Source of the DNA: Staphylococcus hominis subsp. hominis
GTDB lineage: Bacteria > Bacillota > Bacilli > Staphylococcales > Staphylococcaceae
Length of the DNA: 36,983 nucleotides
Assembly: GCF_002901845.1 (NCBI RefSeq)
Contig: NZ_PPQE01000001.1
Coordinates: 1 to 36,983, forward strand
Direction: 5' to 3'
This document shows positions 23,077-33,134 of this stretch, one piece after another (position 1 is the first letter of the stretch; each line of letters starts with the position of its first letter). The notes under the pieces are model-generated. The model had not been told where the DNA came from, did no database searches, and worked only from the letters and a program-made list of their open reading frames with translations. The translations under genes and the position numbers were made by a program.

Positions 23077-23901
23077 TTAAGAAAATTTAGACAAGATATT
23101 ACCAGGTTCAACTTTAAATTCTTGATTATATTCGTCAACATCTGATAATTTGACTAAAGAAGTATAATCCTCAATCAATCTTTGTTTTACTTCTTTTGAT
23201 TCTACTAGTACAGATACCCCTTTCACCTCTGCTTTAAACTCATTCATAAGATTCATTACACCATTTATTGAACCGCCTGCTCTCATAAAGTCATCTACAA
23301 CTAACACATTTGAGTTTTCGGCTAATGTGCGTTTCGATAAGACCATCGTTTCAATTTTTCTTGATGAGCCTGAAACATAGTTAATGGAAACCGTAGAACC
23401 TTCAGTAACTTTATTGTCTTTTCTAATAACTACTACAGGTAAATTTAATACGTTTGCTACTGCATTGGCAAGTGATATCCCTTTCGTTGCGATCGTCACT
23501 ACTGCATCTAGTTTCTCATCCATGTAAATACTAGCAATGAGTTTCCCTACTTTATTAAGTAATGATGGGTTCCCAACTAAATCCGATAAAAATAAATATC
23601 CACCTGGTAATAAGCGTTCTTTTTCTTGTAGCATCGTAATGATTTCTTCTATAATTTCGATTGCTTCTTCTTTGCTCATCATTGGTTTATAAGTTACACC
23701 GCCGCTTGCGCCAGCTGTTGTAATTACAGTTCCTAATTTTTCTTTTTGGAACGTATTTTTGATGATTTGAACGTCTTCACTAATCGATGACTTTGCTTGT
23801 TTAAATTTTTTCACGAAAAAAGTTAATGGAATTAACTGATTTGGATGGTTCATTAAATATTGTGTCATAAAGACAATACGTTCACTTCTTTTATACCTCA
23901 T
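23077..23901 (-). CDS. purR: Purine operon repressor PurR
   Basis: A 274-residue Gram-positive PurR. An N-terminal winged helix (about 1-75, start MRYKRSERIVFMTQYLMNHP) is fused to a type I phosphoribosyltransferase-fold domain (about 80-274) whose PRPP motif reads VLVVDDFMRAGGS. PRPP binding releases it from purine promoters. The ATG has an AAAGG site. It sits 14 bases after ispE and 15 before yabJ, in a conserved ispE-purR-yabJ-spoVG cluster. I saw no clear PurBox pair inside the window. Confidence 0.97.
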   Translation of the reverse strand: MRYKRSERIVFMTQYLMNHPNQLIPLTFFVKKFKQAKSSISEDVQIIKNTFQKEKLGTVITTAGASGGVTYKPMMSKEEAIEIIEEIITMLQEKERLLPGGYLFLSDLVGNPSLLNKVGKLIASIYMDEKLDAVVTIATKGISLANAVANVLNLPVVVIRKDNKVTEGSTVSINYVSGSSRKIETMVLSKRTLAENSNVLVVDDFMRAGGSINGVMNLMNEFKAEVKGVSVLVESKEVKQRLIEDYTSLVKLSDVDEYNQEFKVEPGNILSKFS

Positions 23902-23915
23902 AAGTTCCAGCCTTT

Positions 23916-24764
23916 CTATCCTAATAATCTTACTAAATACACTTCGTTACAACAGCCATTTACAGCATTATATACTTTCTTTGCTTGGCTCTCCTTTTGA
24001 GCGAATGCATATACAGTAGGTCCACTCCCACTCATTAGTGCTCCATCAGCACCACAACGCAACATATTATTTTTAATTTTTTTAATTTCTGGATACATGG
24101 ACATAGAAACGGTTTCTAAACGATTAGATAAACTCTTACACAATTTCATATAATCCCCCTGTCTAATCGCTTCTTCACACATTTCTGTATGTACATCATA
24201 ATCATCTTTCAAATTAAGTTCTTTAAAAATATCTGGAGAAGATATTCCAAGATTAGGTTTTGCTAATACCACCCATGCAGAAGGAGGCTTGTCTAGAAAT
24301 TTAATTTTTTCGCCTCTTCCTTCACATATAGCAGTTTTATTATAGATGCAAAATGGAACATCTGTCCCAATTTGAAGGCCTAATTGGCTTAGTGTTTCTA
24401 AAGATGCGTCTAATTCATATAAACGATTAATTCCTCGCATCGTAGCAGCAGCATCAGCTGATCCCCCAGCTAATCCAGCAGAAACCGGAATATCTTTATC
24501 AATCGAAATCGTGACGCCTTGTTTAAGTTGATATGTTTCCATCATCAGTTTAGCTGCTTGGTAGGCGAGATTTTTATGATCATTAGTAACATAGTTATGT
24601 TCTATATCTACAACAATTTTATTATCATTTCTTTTCTGAAAAGACAATCTATCATTCAGATCTACTGTTGTCATTATCATAGCAATTTCATGGTAACCAT
24701 CATTTCTTTTGAAAAGTGTATCGAGCGTCAAATTAATTTTGGCTGGTGCCGTTTCATATATCAT
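23916..24764 (-). CDS. ispE: 4-diphosphocytidyl-2-C-methyl-D-erythritol kinase-like GHMP kinase
   Basis: A 282-residue GHMP-superfamily kinase orthologous to IspE, with the substrate segment [20 protein letters not shown] near the N terminus, the ATP loop [15 protein letters not shown] (about 91-105), and the C-terminal [11 protein letters not shown] motif. In most bacteria IspE acts in the non-mevalonate isoprenoid pathway. Staphylococci are known to make isoprenoids by the mevalonate route, so the cellular role here is uncertain and the name follows homology. A GAGGGCGG site precedes the ATG. First gene of the ispE-purR-yabJ-spoVG run. Confidence 0.92.
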   Translation of the reverse strand: MIYETAPAKINLTLDTLFKRNDGYHEIAMIMTTVDLNDRLSFQKRNDNKIVVDIEHNYVTNDHKNLAYQAAKLMMETYQLKQGVTISIDKDIPVSAGLAGGSADAAATMRGINRLYELDASLETLSQLGLQIGTDVPFCIYNKTAICEGRGEKIKFLDKPPSAWVVLAKPNLGISSPDIFKELNLKDDYDVHTEMCEEAIRQGDYMKLCKSLSNRLETVSMSMYPEIKKIKNNMLRCGADGALMSGSGPTVYAFAQKESQAKKVYNAVNGCCNEVYLVRLLG

Positions 24765-24799
24765 TTTTCCGCCCTCTCTTCATCAATAGTATTAAAATG

Positions 24800-24808
24800 A
24801 TTTTAACA
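24800..24808 (-). promoter_or_regulatory. Possible extended -10 promoter of ispE-purR-yabJ-spoVG
   Basis: TAAAAT (24800-24805) is preceded by TGT, giving an extended -10 about 35 bases upstream of the ispE ATG. No strong -35 is visible. Confidence 0.38.
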
Positions 24809-24943
24809 TAAAGACTTAAAATATTTGATAGTTACATTATAAATTATAATTAAAAGTTAATAAATTAGGAGATAAATGATCTTAATTTCAACTGCAAATC
24901 TTGATTTATTTAAATTATTATTTTATTAAAAGTGATTAAGAAC

Positions 24944-24976
24944 TAAAAAGAGTGTTGAACTTAAACAGCCCAACAC
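24944..24976 (-). terminator. Terminator downstream of veg
   Basis: GTGTTG (24952-24957) pairs with CAACAC (24971-24976) around a 13-base loop, followed by five T on the minus strand (24945-24949). A second 8-bp hairpin (24994-25001 with 25017-25024) lies nearer the veg stop without a T-run. The rest of the 276-base gap between ispE and veg is plain AT-rich sequence. Confidence 0.6.
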
Positions 24977-25040
24977 CCAATATGTTTTTAATGATAGAGT
25001 TTGTAGTACACTAAACAACTCTATATTTATATGTTCGAAT

Positions 25041-25304
25041 TTAGTGTGCAACTACTTCTTGATGATTATCCTCTTCAAATGAAACTTGTACGTTCTCTGT
25101 AAGAACATCCGTATATGTATACGACACTCTTTCAAAATTATGCTTATCTTGATCTAATTCAACAATAAATACTGAAGGATATGTCTCTTTTAACACTCCA
25201 CAACGTTCAATTGTTTTTTTTCGACCACCGTTGGCTTTAAGTACAATACGATTTCCTAAATGACAATCAATAGAATTTTTGATGTCCAAAATTGATTTTG
25301 GCAT
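25041..25304 (-). CDS. veg: Veg family protein
   Basis: An 87-residue protein of the conserved Firmicutes Veg family, recognised by [33 protein letters not shown] and PSVFIVELD, with an acidic C-terminal end. In Bacillus subtilis Veg promotes biofilm matrix gene expression by opposing SinR; staphylococci lack SinR, so its role here is open. The AGGTGGAG site is strong and the promoter has a consensus -35, which suggests high expression. Located between ispE and rsmA as in Bacillus, without the sporulation genes yabG and sspF that flank it there. Confidence 0.93.
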   Translation of the reverse strand: MPKSILDIKNSIDCHLGNRIVLKANGGRKKTIERCGVLKETYPSVFIVELDQDKHNFERVSYTYTDVLTENVQVSFEEDNHQEVVAH

Positions 25305-25329
25305 ATTGCTCCACCTCGCTACAGGTTAC

Positions 25330-25359
25330 ATAATATCATATTTTGAAATAATATGTCAA
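25330..25359 (-). promoter_or_regulatory. Sigma-A promoter of veg
   Basis: A perfect -35 TTGACA (25354-25359) and TATTAT (25330-25335) are 18 bases apart. The predicted start is about 20 bases before the veg ATG, giving a short leader. An 18-base AT palindrome (25360-25377) lies immediately upstream of the -35. Confidence 0.7.
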
Positions 25360-25403
25360 ATAAAATTTAAATTTTATCAAGGTGACGACACTTTGTCAAC
25401 AAT

Positions 25404-26294
25404 TTAATTTTCTAATTCTGGGAAATTTTTCTTTTCTTCATACAATCGTGCAAAATCTTGTATAGAAAGCGTTTCTCCACGACGTTTAGAATCAATATCC
25501 GCATTTTCTAACCATTGTTGAATTTGTGATTTATATTTTTTACCATCTTTAAAGAAATTCTGATAGTTATTATTAATCGTTTTACGTCTTTGAGCAAAAG
25601 CAGCTTTTGCAAGTTTGAAGAAAGCTTGTTCATCATCTACTGAAACAAGAGGCTTCTCTCTTTGCATCAATTTTACAACAATCGAGTCAACATTTGGTGG
25701 CGGCATAAACACTGATTTAGGGACAGTGAGTACTTTACTCGTTTCTGTGTAATATTGCGTCACAATAGATAAAGAACCATATGCTTTTGTACCTACTTCT
25801 GCATTTAAACGCTCTCCAACTTCTTTTTGCATCATCACTACATAACCATCAATGGGGATATCTTGTTGCATTAAATTAAGTAAAATCGGAGTCGTAATAT
25901 AGTAGGGTAAATTCGCTACTACCATAATTTTATCGCAGTCATTTAAATACATGTTCACAGCGGTAGCTATATCAGCTTTTAATATATCTTCATTTATAAT
26001 TGTTACATTGTCATAGGGATGAAGTGTTTCTTTTAAAACTGGAATTAAACGTTGATCGATTTCAAATGACAACACTTTTTTAGCACTTTTAGCGAGTTGC
26101 TCTGTTAATGATCCCATACCAGGACCCACTTCAATTATGCCTGTCGACTTATCAATATGACTTGCATCAATAATTTTATGAATAATATTAACATCTACTA
26201 AGAAATTTTGACCTAAGCTTTTCTTAAAATTAAAGTCAAATTGATTTAATAGTTCTTTTGTTCTAGAAGGTGTAGCTATATCTTTTCTATCCAT
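25404..26294 (-). CDS. rsmA: 16S rRNA (adenine-N6,N6)-dimethyltransferase
   Basis: Dimethylates two adjacent adenines in the 3' hairpin of 16S rRNA late in 30S assembly. The protein has 296 residues. SAM-binding motif I is [17 protein letters not shown], preceded by [11 protein letters not shown]. Motif [13 protein letters not shown] matches KsgA and Erm enzymes. The C-terminal domain carries FAQRRKTI. Position and full length identify it as the housekeeping KsgA rather than a resistance Erm. AAGGAG lies upstream of the ATG, and the gene starts two bases after rnmV ends. Confidence 0.98.
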   Translation of the reverse strand: MDRKDIATPSRTKELLNQFDFNFKKSLGQNFLVDVNIIHKIIDASHIDKSTGIIEVGPGMGSLTEQLAKSAKKVLSFEIDQRLIPVLKETLHPYDNVTIINEDILKADIATAVNMYLNDCDKIMVVANLPYYITTPILLNLMQQDIPIDGYVVMMQKEVGERLNAEVGTKAYGSLSIVTQYYTETSKVLTVPKSVFMPPPNVDSIVVKLMQREKPLVSVDDEQAFFKLAKAAFAQRRKTINNNYQNFFKDGKKYKSQIQQWLENADIDSKRRGETLSIQDFARLYEEKKNFPELEN

Positions 26295-26296
26295 CT

Positions 26297-26851
26297 TTAC
26301 TTATTCTCCTTATCCATTGATAATGCACGTCGTACGTCTTCTTCAGTATAACCAAAAGCATTTAATTTTTTTAGTAATTGTTTGCCATTAGAATGTCCAA
26401 TATGCAATTTACGTCCAAGTATTTCTCTCTTACGTCTCGCATCTTTACCAATAATTAAACCTAAATCAATTAATACACTTTTATCTATCGATTCTTCTCC
26501 TTCTTCAAAAGGAGAACTCACATGCATTAAGGCTGTCTTTATATCGTCAGGATGTGTATGTTCTATCCCAATTTTTCCACGCTTATTTTTCGCTTTTTCA
26601 CGATCGACATAGGCATGTTTAACTCCCGGTACGTGTTCAGTAATAATATTTCTAATTCTATCACCTGGAAAGTCAGGATCAGTTAATACAATCACGCCTC
26701 TTGTTTCTTGAGCATTCTGAATCACTGCCAACGTTTCTCTATTAATGGCACTTCCATTTGTTTCAATCGTATCACATTCCACAGCTGTCTTAACTCGTTC
26801 TGTGTCATCTCTGCCTTCGACAACGATAAATTCATTTATTCTCATATTCAT
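26297..26851 (-). CDS. rnmV: Ribonuclease M5
   Basis: Matures 5S rRNA from its precursor. The 184-residue protein starts with a TOPRIM domain: [17 protein letters not shown] with the catalytic glutamate in VVEGRDD, and [13 protein letters not shown] with the DxD pair. A C-terminal region with GKLGIGH-like [20 protein letters not shown] follows. The ATG at 26851 has AAAGG nine bases upstream; a second ATG two codons later is possible. Its substrate, a 5S gene, lies at the right end of this window. It is paired with rsmA. Confidence 0.96.
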   Translation of the reverse strand: MNMRINEFIVVEGRDDTERVKTAVECDTIETNGSAINRETLAVIQNAQETRGVIVLTDPDFPGDRIRNIITEHVPGVKHAYVDREKAKNKRGKIGIEHTHPDDIKTALMHVSSPFEEGEESIDKSVLIDLGLIIGKDARRKREILGRKLHIGHSNGKQLLKKLNAFGYTEEDVRRALSMDKENK

Positions 26852-26901
26852 TTACCATTACCTTTCACTTAATCTCATTTTTATTATAACGGTTATACTA
26901 T

Positions 26902-26982
26902 AAAAAATGAGAAAGATGTACATATTATCGTCATTCACTATTAGATAGCATTACGATAGATGATGTTTTACATCTTTCTCAT
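26902..26982 (-). terminator. Long-stem terminator downstream of tatD
   Basis: A 14-bp perfect stem (26907-26920 with 26969-26982, arm ATGAGAAAGATGTA) encloses 48 bases containing further short stems, among them TATCGT/ACGATA (26926-26931 with 26953-26958). Six T (26902-26907 read on the minus strand) follow, the first belonging to the stem. It is larger and more structured than the other terminators here. Confidence 0.85.
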
Positions 26983-26993
26983 ACTGAGGATTA

Positions 26994-27764
26994 TTAATTT
27001 AAATTAAATAATCTTTCTGCATTTTCTGTAGTTTGACGGCATACCTCTTCGTATGTCATATCACGTAAATCTGCAATTTGTTGTGCAACAAGCGTGACAC
27101 GTTCAGGTTCATTACGTTTTCCTCTATAAGGATGTGGAGATAAATAAGGTGCATCTGTTTCAACTAATAAACGATCCATTGGAACATGTTTAGCAACCTC
27201 TTTAGGCTGTTTTGCATTTTTGAATGTGACTGGTCCGCCTAATGAAACATAGAAATTAAGTTTATTAATAACGACATCTGCAATTTCAGGTGATGCACTA
27301 AAACTATGCATAATACCTCCAACTTCTTCTGCATGTTCTTCCATTAAAATATCTACACAATCTTGAGTTGCTTCACGATTATGAATGACAATAGGTAACT
27401 TAACGCGTTTAGCTAAAGCAATTTGCTTTCTAAACACTTCTTTTTGAACATCAGCTGGAGATTTATCCCAATGATAATCTAATCCCATTTCTCCAATACC
27501 GATAATTTTAGGATGCTGAGCTAATGATTCAATCCATTCTAAACGTTCTTCAGTAAAATCTATTGCATCTACAGGATGCCAACCGATAATACCATAAATA
27601 AAATCATATTTATCAATAAGTTCCATAGTACGTTCAATTGTCTTAGTATCAAATCCTACGACAAACATACGGTCAACGCCCGCTTCTCTTGCACGAGATA
27701 TCACTTCACTTAAATCTTCATCATATTGTTCGTCATTTAAATGAACATGTGTATCTATTAACAT
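26994..27764 (-). CDS. TatD family metal-dependent hydrolase
   Basis: A 256-residue TIM-barrel hydrolase of the TatD/YabD type. Metal ligands are visible: DTHVH (H6, H8) at the N terminus, the glutamate in GEMGLDYH, histidines in IVIHNREA and IMHSFSA, and the aspartate in VETDAPYLSP. TatD enzymes have 3'-5' DNA exonuclease or other nuclease activity; the natural substrate of this branch is not settled. AGGAG precedes the ATG. It follows metG by 23 bases, a conserved operon, and ends at a long-stem terminator. Confidence 0.95.
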   Translation of the reverse strand: MLIDTHVHLNDEQYDEDLSEVISRAREAGVDRMFVVGFDTKTIERTMELIDKYDFIYGIIGWHPVDAIDFTEERLEWIESLAQHPKIIGIGEMGLDYHWDKSPADVQKEVFRKQIALAKRVKLPIVIHNREATQDCVDILMEEHAEEVGGIMHSFSASPEIADVVINKLNFYVSLGGPVTFKNAKQPKEVAKHVPMDRLLVETDAPYLSPHPYRGKRNEPERVTLVAQQIADLRDMTYEEVCRQTTENAERLFNLN

Positions 27765-27787
27765 TTTATCTCTCCTAACGGCTATAT

Positions 27788-29797
<2,010 letters not shown>

Positions 29798-29929
29798 CTA
29801 GTTCACTTTAAATTTTATCTAAATTTTTAATTATTTTCTAATGAATGTTTAATATAACGTTTGTCATAAAACAGCTATCTTATTCATTATAACCCATATA
29901 GAATATACATTATCGTATCTTATTAACAT

Positions 29930-29959
29930 TACCATAAATTAATATTTTATGGTATTTTT
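29930..29959 (+). terminator. Plus-strand terminator-like hairpin between rsmI and metG
   Basis: A 9-bp stem (29930-29938 with 29946-29954, arm TACCATAAA) with a 7-base loop is followed on the plus strand by five T (29955-29959). On the minus strand, where all genes lie, no T-run follows. The 225-base gap (29765-29989) otherwise holds only an isolated TATAAT (29886-29891, minus strand) that may be the metG -10. Confidence 0.5.
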
Positions 29960-29989
29960 CTATCACTATGATACAAGATTTTATCAATT

Positions 29990-30832
29990 TTACGATTTAA
30001 TATTATGATAAATATCATAAATCTCACTTGTTTTCATCTGTCGTTCTTCTGCTACTACTTTTATTGCTTTCTTAGGTTTTAAATTTTGAGTCTCAATATA
30101 ATGATTAACATGATCTATAATCGTTACATCTTCAAACCATTGTTTTGTTTCTTGAGCTTTGGCACCCTCAATTAAAATCACAAATTCTCCCTTTTGTGGA
30201 ATCTCTTGATTTTCAATCGCTTCTAATAATTGTGATACTTCAAGCATAACAATTTGTTCAAATTTTTTAGTAAGTTCACGACCTACTGCTACACGTCTTT
30301 TTGAATCTACTTTAATAATCGCTTTTAGGGTATCAATCACTCTAAATGGAGACTCATAGATAATTAAAGTACTATCTTGATACATTCGTTGAGATAAAAT
30401 ATTCACTTTTTCCTTTTCTTTTCGTGGCAAGAAGCCTAAAAAAGTATATGTAAATGAAGGTAAACCACTTGCCATTAGTGCAGTTAATCCTGCATTAGGT
30501 CCTGGAATAGTTTCTACAGCAATGTTATGTTTATGTGCTTCAACAACAAGTTCATATCCTGGATCGCTAATTAACGGCAACCCTGCATCTGATACAAGCG
30601 CAATATTATTTTCTTCTTTAAGTAATTGAATTAAATAATCTGTCTGCTGTTCTTTATTATGTTCATGATATGATTTTAATAGAGTGGTAATATCATAGTG
30701 GTTACATAACTTTTTAGTTACTCTCGTATCTTCACATGCAATGATATCTACTTGCTTTAATGTTTCAATTGCTCGAAATGTAATGTCACCTAAATTACCT
30801 ATAGGTGTCCCTACTAAGTATAAAGTTGCCAT
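29990..30832 (-). CDS. rsmI: 16S rRNA 2'-O-ribose C1402 methyltransferase
   Basis: Methylates the ribose of C1402 in the ribosomal P site. The 280-residue protein has the tetrapyrrole-methylase fold, with LYLVGTPIGNLGDITFRA at the start, ALVSDAGLPLISDPG, PGPNAGLTALMASG and a conserved RELTKKFEQ. An in-frame TTG at 30847 would overlap yazA, but AGGAGGG lies just before the ATG at 30832, which also matches known N termini. I use the ATG. It starts one base after yazA ends and is the last gene of trmN6-yazA-rsmI. Confidence 0.96.
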   Translation of the reverse strand: MATLYLVGTPIGNLGDITFRAIETLKQVDIIACEDTRVTKKLCNHYDITTLLKSYHEHNKEQQTDYLIQLLKEENNIALVSDAGLPLISDPGYELVVEAHKHNIAVETIPGPNAGLTALMASGLPSFTYTFLGFLPRKEKEKVNILSQRMYQDSTLIIYESPFRVIDTLKAIIKVDSKRRVAVGRELTKKFEQIVMLEVSQLLEAIENQEIPQKGEFVILIEGAKAQETKQWFEDVTIIDHVNHYIETQNLKPKKAIKVVAEERQMKTSEIYDIYHNIKS

Positions 30833-30833
30833 A

Positions 30834-31082
30834 TTATCCCTCCTCAATCAATTTTAATTTTCTTTGTCTTGTAAATGTCTTAATTTCATATTCTCTGCGT
30901 AAAGCTTCTGATTTTGTCTCGTACATTTCTTGATATACTAACACTACCGGACGTCTTGTTTTTGTATATTTAGCACCTTTCCCAGCATTGTGTTTATTGA
31001 TACGTACCTCAATATTATTCGTATACCCGGTGTATAAACTGTTATCACTGCAACGTACGATATATACAAAGTGATTACCCAT
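30834..31082 (-). CDS. yazA: GIY-YIG domain protein, YazA family
   Basis: An 82-residue single-domain protein with the GIY-YIG nuclease fold: VYIVRCSDNSLYTGYT near the N terminus with the two tyrosine half-motifs, an arginine in VRINKHNAGKGAKYTKTRRP, and a glutamate further on. This UPF0213 group is widespread and has no settled function; nuclease activity is inferred from the fold only. The AAGAGG site precedes the ATG, which overlaps the end of trmN6 by eight bases. Confidence 0.93.
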   Translation of the reverse strand: MGNHFVYIVRCSDNSLYTGYTNNIEVRINKHNAGKGAKYTKTRRPVVLVYQEMYETKSEALRREYEIKTFTRQRKLKLIEEG

Positions 31083-31800
31083 AATAAACCTCTTTCATTT
31101 GCTCACTATATTCGCCATTTTCATTATAAATATAAAATGGTGGTGCAATCTCTAGACCTTGATTACCATTTTTTCTTCCTTCAACAACAATAGTGACTGC
31201 TGATTTACCATGCTTACTATAAATAAATACAATACGTTTAGGTTCAATATTAGCTTGTCTCATTTCAGTTAATACATCCATAAGTCGTTCAGCACGATGA
31301 ACCATAACTAGACGTCCACCCTGTTTTAATAAATGTCGTGCTGCAAACATGCAATCTTCTAAACTACACATAATTTCATGTCGTGCTATTTTATGTGCTT
31401 CTTTTTGGTGTTGATGAAGTTGATTCTGTTTAAAGTAAGGTGGGTTACAGGTTATTAATGTAAACTGAGAGGGTTTAAATGTTTGATACACATCTTTTAA
31501 ATCCATATTATGCATAGATAAACGCTCTTCTAATTGATTATATTTAAAGCTTCGTTGAGCCATGTCTGCCAACTGTTCTTGGATTTCAATACTTTCTATT
31601 TTTTGATGACTTTTTGCAGCTAATAATAAAGCAATAACACCATTTCCGGCACACAAGTCTAGAATGCTATCATTTTTTCGTACTTTAGTAAAATGTGCTA
31701 ATAAAAGTGCATCAGTAGAAAAAGAAAACACCTCATCATTTTGAATGATCTTTAAGTTCTCCTTAATTAAATCATCTAATCTTTCTTGTTCCTTCAACAT
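31075..31800 (-). CDS. trmN6: tRNA1(Val) (adenine37-N6)-methyltransferase-like protein
   Basis: A 241-residue SAM-dependent methyltransferase of the YabB/TrmN6 type. SAM motif I is ILDLCAGNGVIALLLA (about 45-60) and motif IV is NPPYF, the signature of N6-adenine methylation. In E. coli TrmN6 methylates A37 of tRNA1-Val; the same target in Firmicutes is inferred. AGGAG sits nine bases before the ATG. The site lies directly after the U-run of a terminator-like hairpin, so expression may depend on read-through. First gene of the trmN6-yazA-rsmI run. Confidence 0.92.
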   Translation of the reverse strand: MLKEQERLDDLIKENLKIIQNDEVFSFSTDALLLAHFTKVRKNDSILDLCAGNGVIALLLAAKSHQKIESIEIQEQLADMAQRSFKYNQLEERLSMHNMDLKDVYQTFKPSQFTLITCNPPYFKQNQLHQHQKEAHKIARHEIMCSLEDCMFAARHLLKQGGRLVMVHRAERLMDVLTEMRQANIEPKRIVFIYSKHGKSAVTIVVEGRKNGNQGLEIAPPFYIYNENGEYSEQMKEVYYG

Positions 31801-31814
31801 ATATGTTATCTCCT

Positions 31815-31872
31815 AAAAAAGAGATGTATCACAACACAAAATCTGAAATTTTATTGTGTTGAAATTCATCTC
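31815..31872 (-). terminator. Terminator hairpin at the trmN6 ribosome binding site, possible attenuator
   Basis: GAGATG (31821-31826) pairs with CATCTC (31867-31872) and, inside, CAACACAA (31832-31839) pairs with TTGTGTTG (31854-31861). Six T follow on the minus strand (31815-31820) and the trmN6 AGGAG begins at the next base. It may end the holB-ricT-yabA transcript, attenuate trmN6, or both. An 18-codon reading frame (31869 to 31813) runs through it. Confidence 0.75.
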
Positions 31873-31886
31873 TCCTAAAAATTAAG

Positions 31887-31895
31887 ATTATACCA
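31887..31895 (-). promoter_or_regulatory. Possible extended -10 promoter upstream of the trmN6 hairpin
   Basis: A consensus TATAAT (31887-31892) is preceded by TGG, giving TGGTATAAT. The predicted start is near 31880, just upstream of the hairpin at 31815-31872. No good -35 is present. It starts 27 bases beyond the yabA stop. Confidence 0.5.
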
Positions 31896-31921
31896 TCCGC
31901 TTATCATTCTCCGTTATGGAT

Positions 31922-32314
31922 TTAACTATTTAAAACATTCATGCATAATAAACAATCTTCACCATAACGATGTTTACCAAATAATTCACCATTACAAATA
32001 TGAAAACCTTCACTATACAAAACAGCCAAATTGTCTTTACTTGGTAAAGGTTTTTTTACATTTTTAATTGCACTTTTAAAGTCATTTTCATTTGATTTTT
32101 TATTATGTGGACTTTCACTATTGGCTTTTGTTGATTCAACATCTTGTTCACTTTTAGCCATTAGCGCTTTTAAATTATCGTTCTCTACTTGTAACGTTAC
32201 ATTTTCTTCTATCAATTGAATAGCTAAAGATTTAAGTTCAGTCATCTCTTGAGTTAATACATTAACGTTACTTTCTAATTTTACGATTTTTTCGAATAAA
32301 TCATTGCGATTCAA
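31922..32314 (-). CDS. yabA: Replication initiation control protein YabA
   Basis: A 130-residue negative regulator that links DnaA with the DnaN clamp and limits re-initiation. The N-terminal half (about 1-60) is a leucine-zipper coiled coil. A variable hydrophilic linker follows (about 65-95). The C-terminal zinc domain reads [20 protein letters not shown], with histidine and cysteine ligands in place. The start is a TTG at 32314, after AAGGAG at a rather long 12-base spacing, and gives an N terminus like the S. aureus protein. It follows ricT by 16 bases. The linker is longer than in S. aureus. Confidence 0.94.
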   Translation of the reverse strand: MNRNDLFEKIVKLESNVNVLTQEMTELKSLAIQLIEENVTLQVENDNLKALMAKSEQDVESTKANSESPHNKKSNENDFKSAIKNVKKPLPSKDNLAVLYSEGFHICNGELFGKHRYGEDCLLCMNVLNS

Positions 32315-32330
32315 AAGAAAGACACTCTCC

Positions 32331-33134
32331 TTAATTAAATGTAGATAATTCCTCCATTTTGTATTCTAAAGGTTGCTCTAAACCATCAATCTTCACTTGC
32401 ATCGAAATATCTAATATATTTAATCCTACAACTTTTCCAGTACCTTCCGGTGTATGAATTTCATCGCCTACATCAGGTAATTGTGCACGAGCTTCTTCAT
32501 AATAATCATTTTCATATTTAAGACAACACATTAAACGTCCACATGCACCAGAAATCTTAGTTGGATTTAATGATAAATTTTGATCTTTTGCCATTTTGAT
32601 AGATACCGGTTGAAAATCTCCTAAAAATGTTGAACAACATAATGAACGTCCACATGGTCCAATTCCACCTAGTAGTTTTGCTTCATCACGAACGCCAATT
32701 TGTCTAAGTTCAATACGTGTTCTTAAATTTTGAGCTAATACTTTCACTAACTTTCTAAAATCGATACGATCATCAGCAGTAAAATTAAAAATGACTTTCG
32801 ATTTATCTAAAGTATACTCACAATTCACTAAGCGCATATCTAAGTCTTGATCTTTCACTAACTGTTTACATAAAATTAGTGCTTGCTCTGCATCTTTTTC
32901 ATTTTGTTTGTATTGTTGTATATCTTCTTCAGTTGCAATACGTAGAATATCTTTTAACGGTAATGTCACATCTTCATCATTTACACATTTTGAAGTCAAC
33001 TTTACTATACCTATTTCAATGCCTCGCTTAGATTCAACTACAACCCAATCTTCACTATCTAATTTTAAATCATTCGGTGCATAATATTCCAATTTACCTG
33101 CTTTTTGAAATTGCACACCTACTACATTTGGCAT
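32331..33134 (-). CDS. ricT: PSP1 domain protein RicT (YaaT)
   Basis: A 267-residue PSP1-domain protein. In Bacillus, RicT with RicA and RicF carries iron-sulfur clusters and directs RNase Y to chosen mRNAs. The cysteine-rich core is complete: [16 protein letters not shown] and, after a spacer, [12 protein letters not shown]. The ATG follows the holB stop directly, with AAAGGTG inside the holB 3' end. The holB-ricT-yabA order is conserved from Bacillus. Whether RicA and RicF partners exist elsewhere in this genome cannot be seen. Confidence 0.95.
   Translation of the reverse strand: MPNVVGVQFQKAGKLEYYAPNDLKLDSEDWVVVESKRGIEIGIVKLTSKCVNDEDVTLPLKDILRIATEEDIQQYKQNEKDAEQALILCKQLVKDQDLDMRLVNCEYTLDKSKVIFNFTADDRIDFRKLVKVLAQNLRTRIELRQIGVRDEAKLLGGIGPCGRSLCCSTFLGDFQPVSIKMAKDQNLSLNPTKISGACGRLMCCLKYENDYYEEARAQLPDVGDEIHTPEGTGKVVGLNILDISMQVKIDGLEQPLEYKMEELSTFN

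Noticed and set aside
23073..23087. CodY-like 15-mer at the purR end and yabJ start
   Set aside because: It matches 12 of 15 positions, but lies across a stop codon and ribosome binding site with their own sequence constraints, and AT-rich chance matches are expected.
25360..25377. 18-base AT palindrome upstream of the veg -35 box, as a terminator for rsmA
   Set aside because: It has no loop and no T-run, and consists only of A and T. I could not support termination or operator function.
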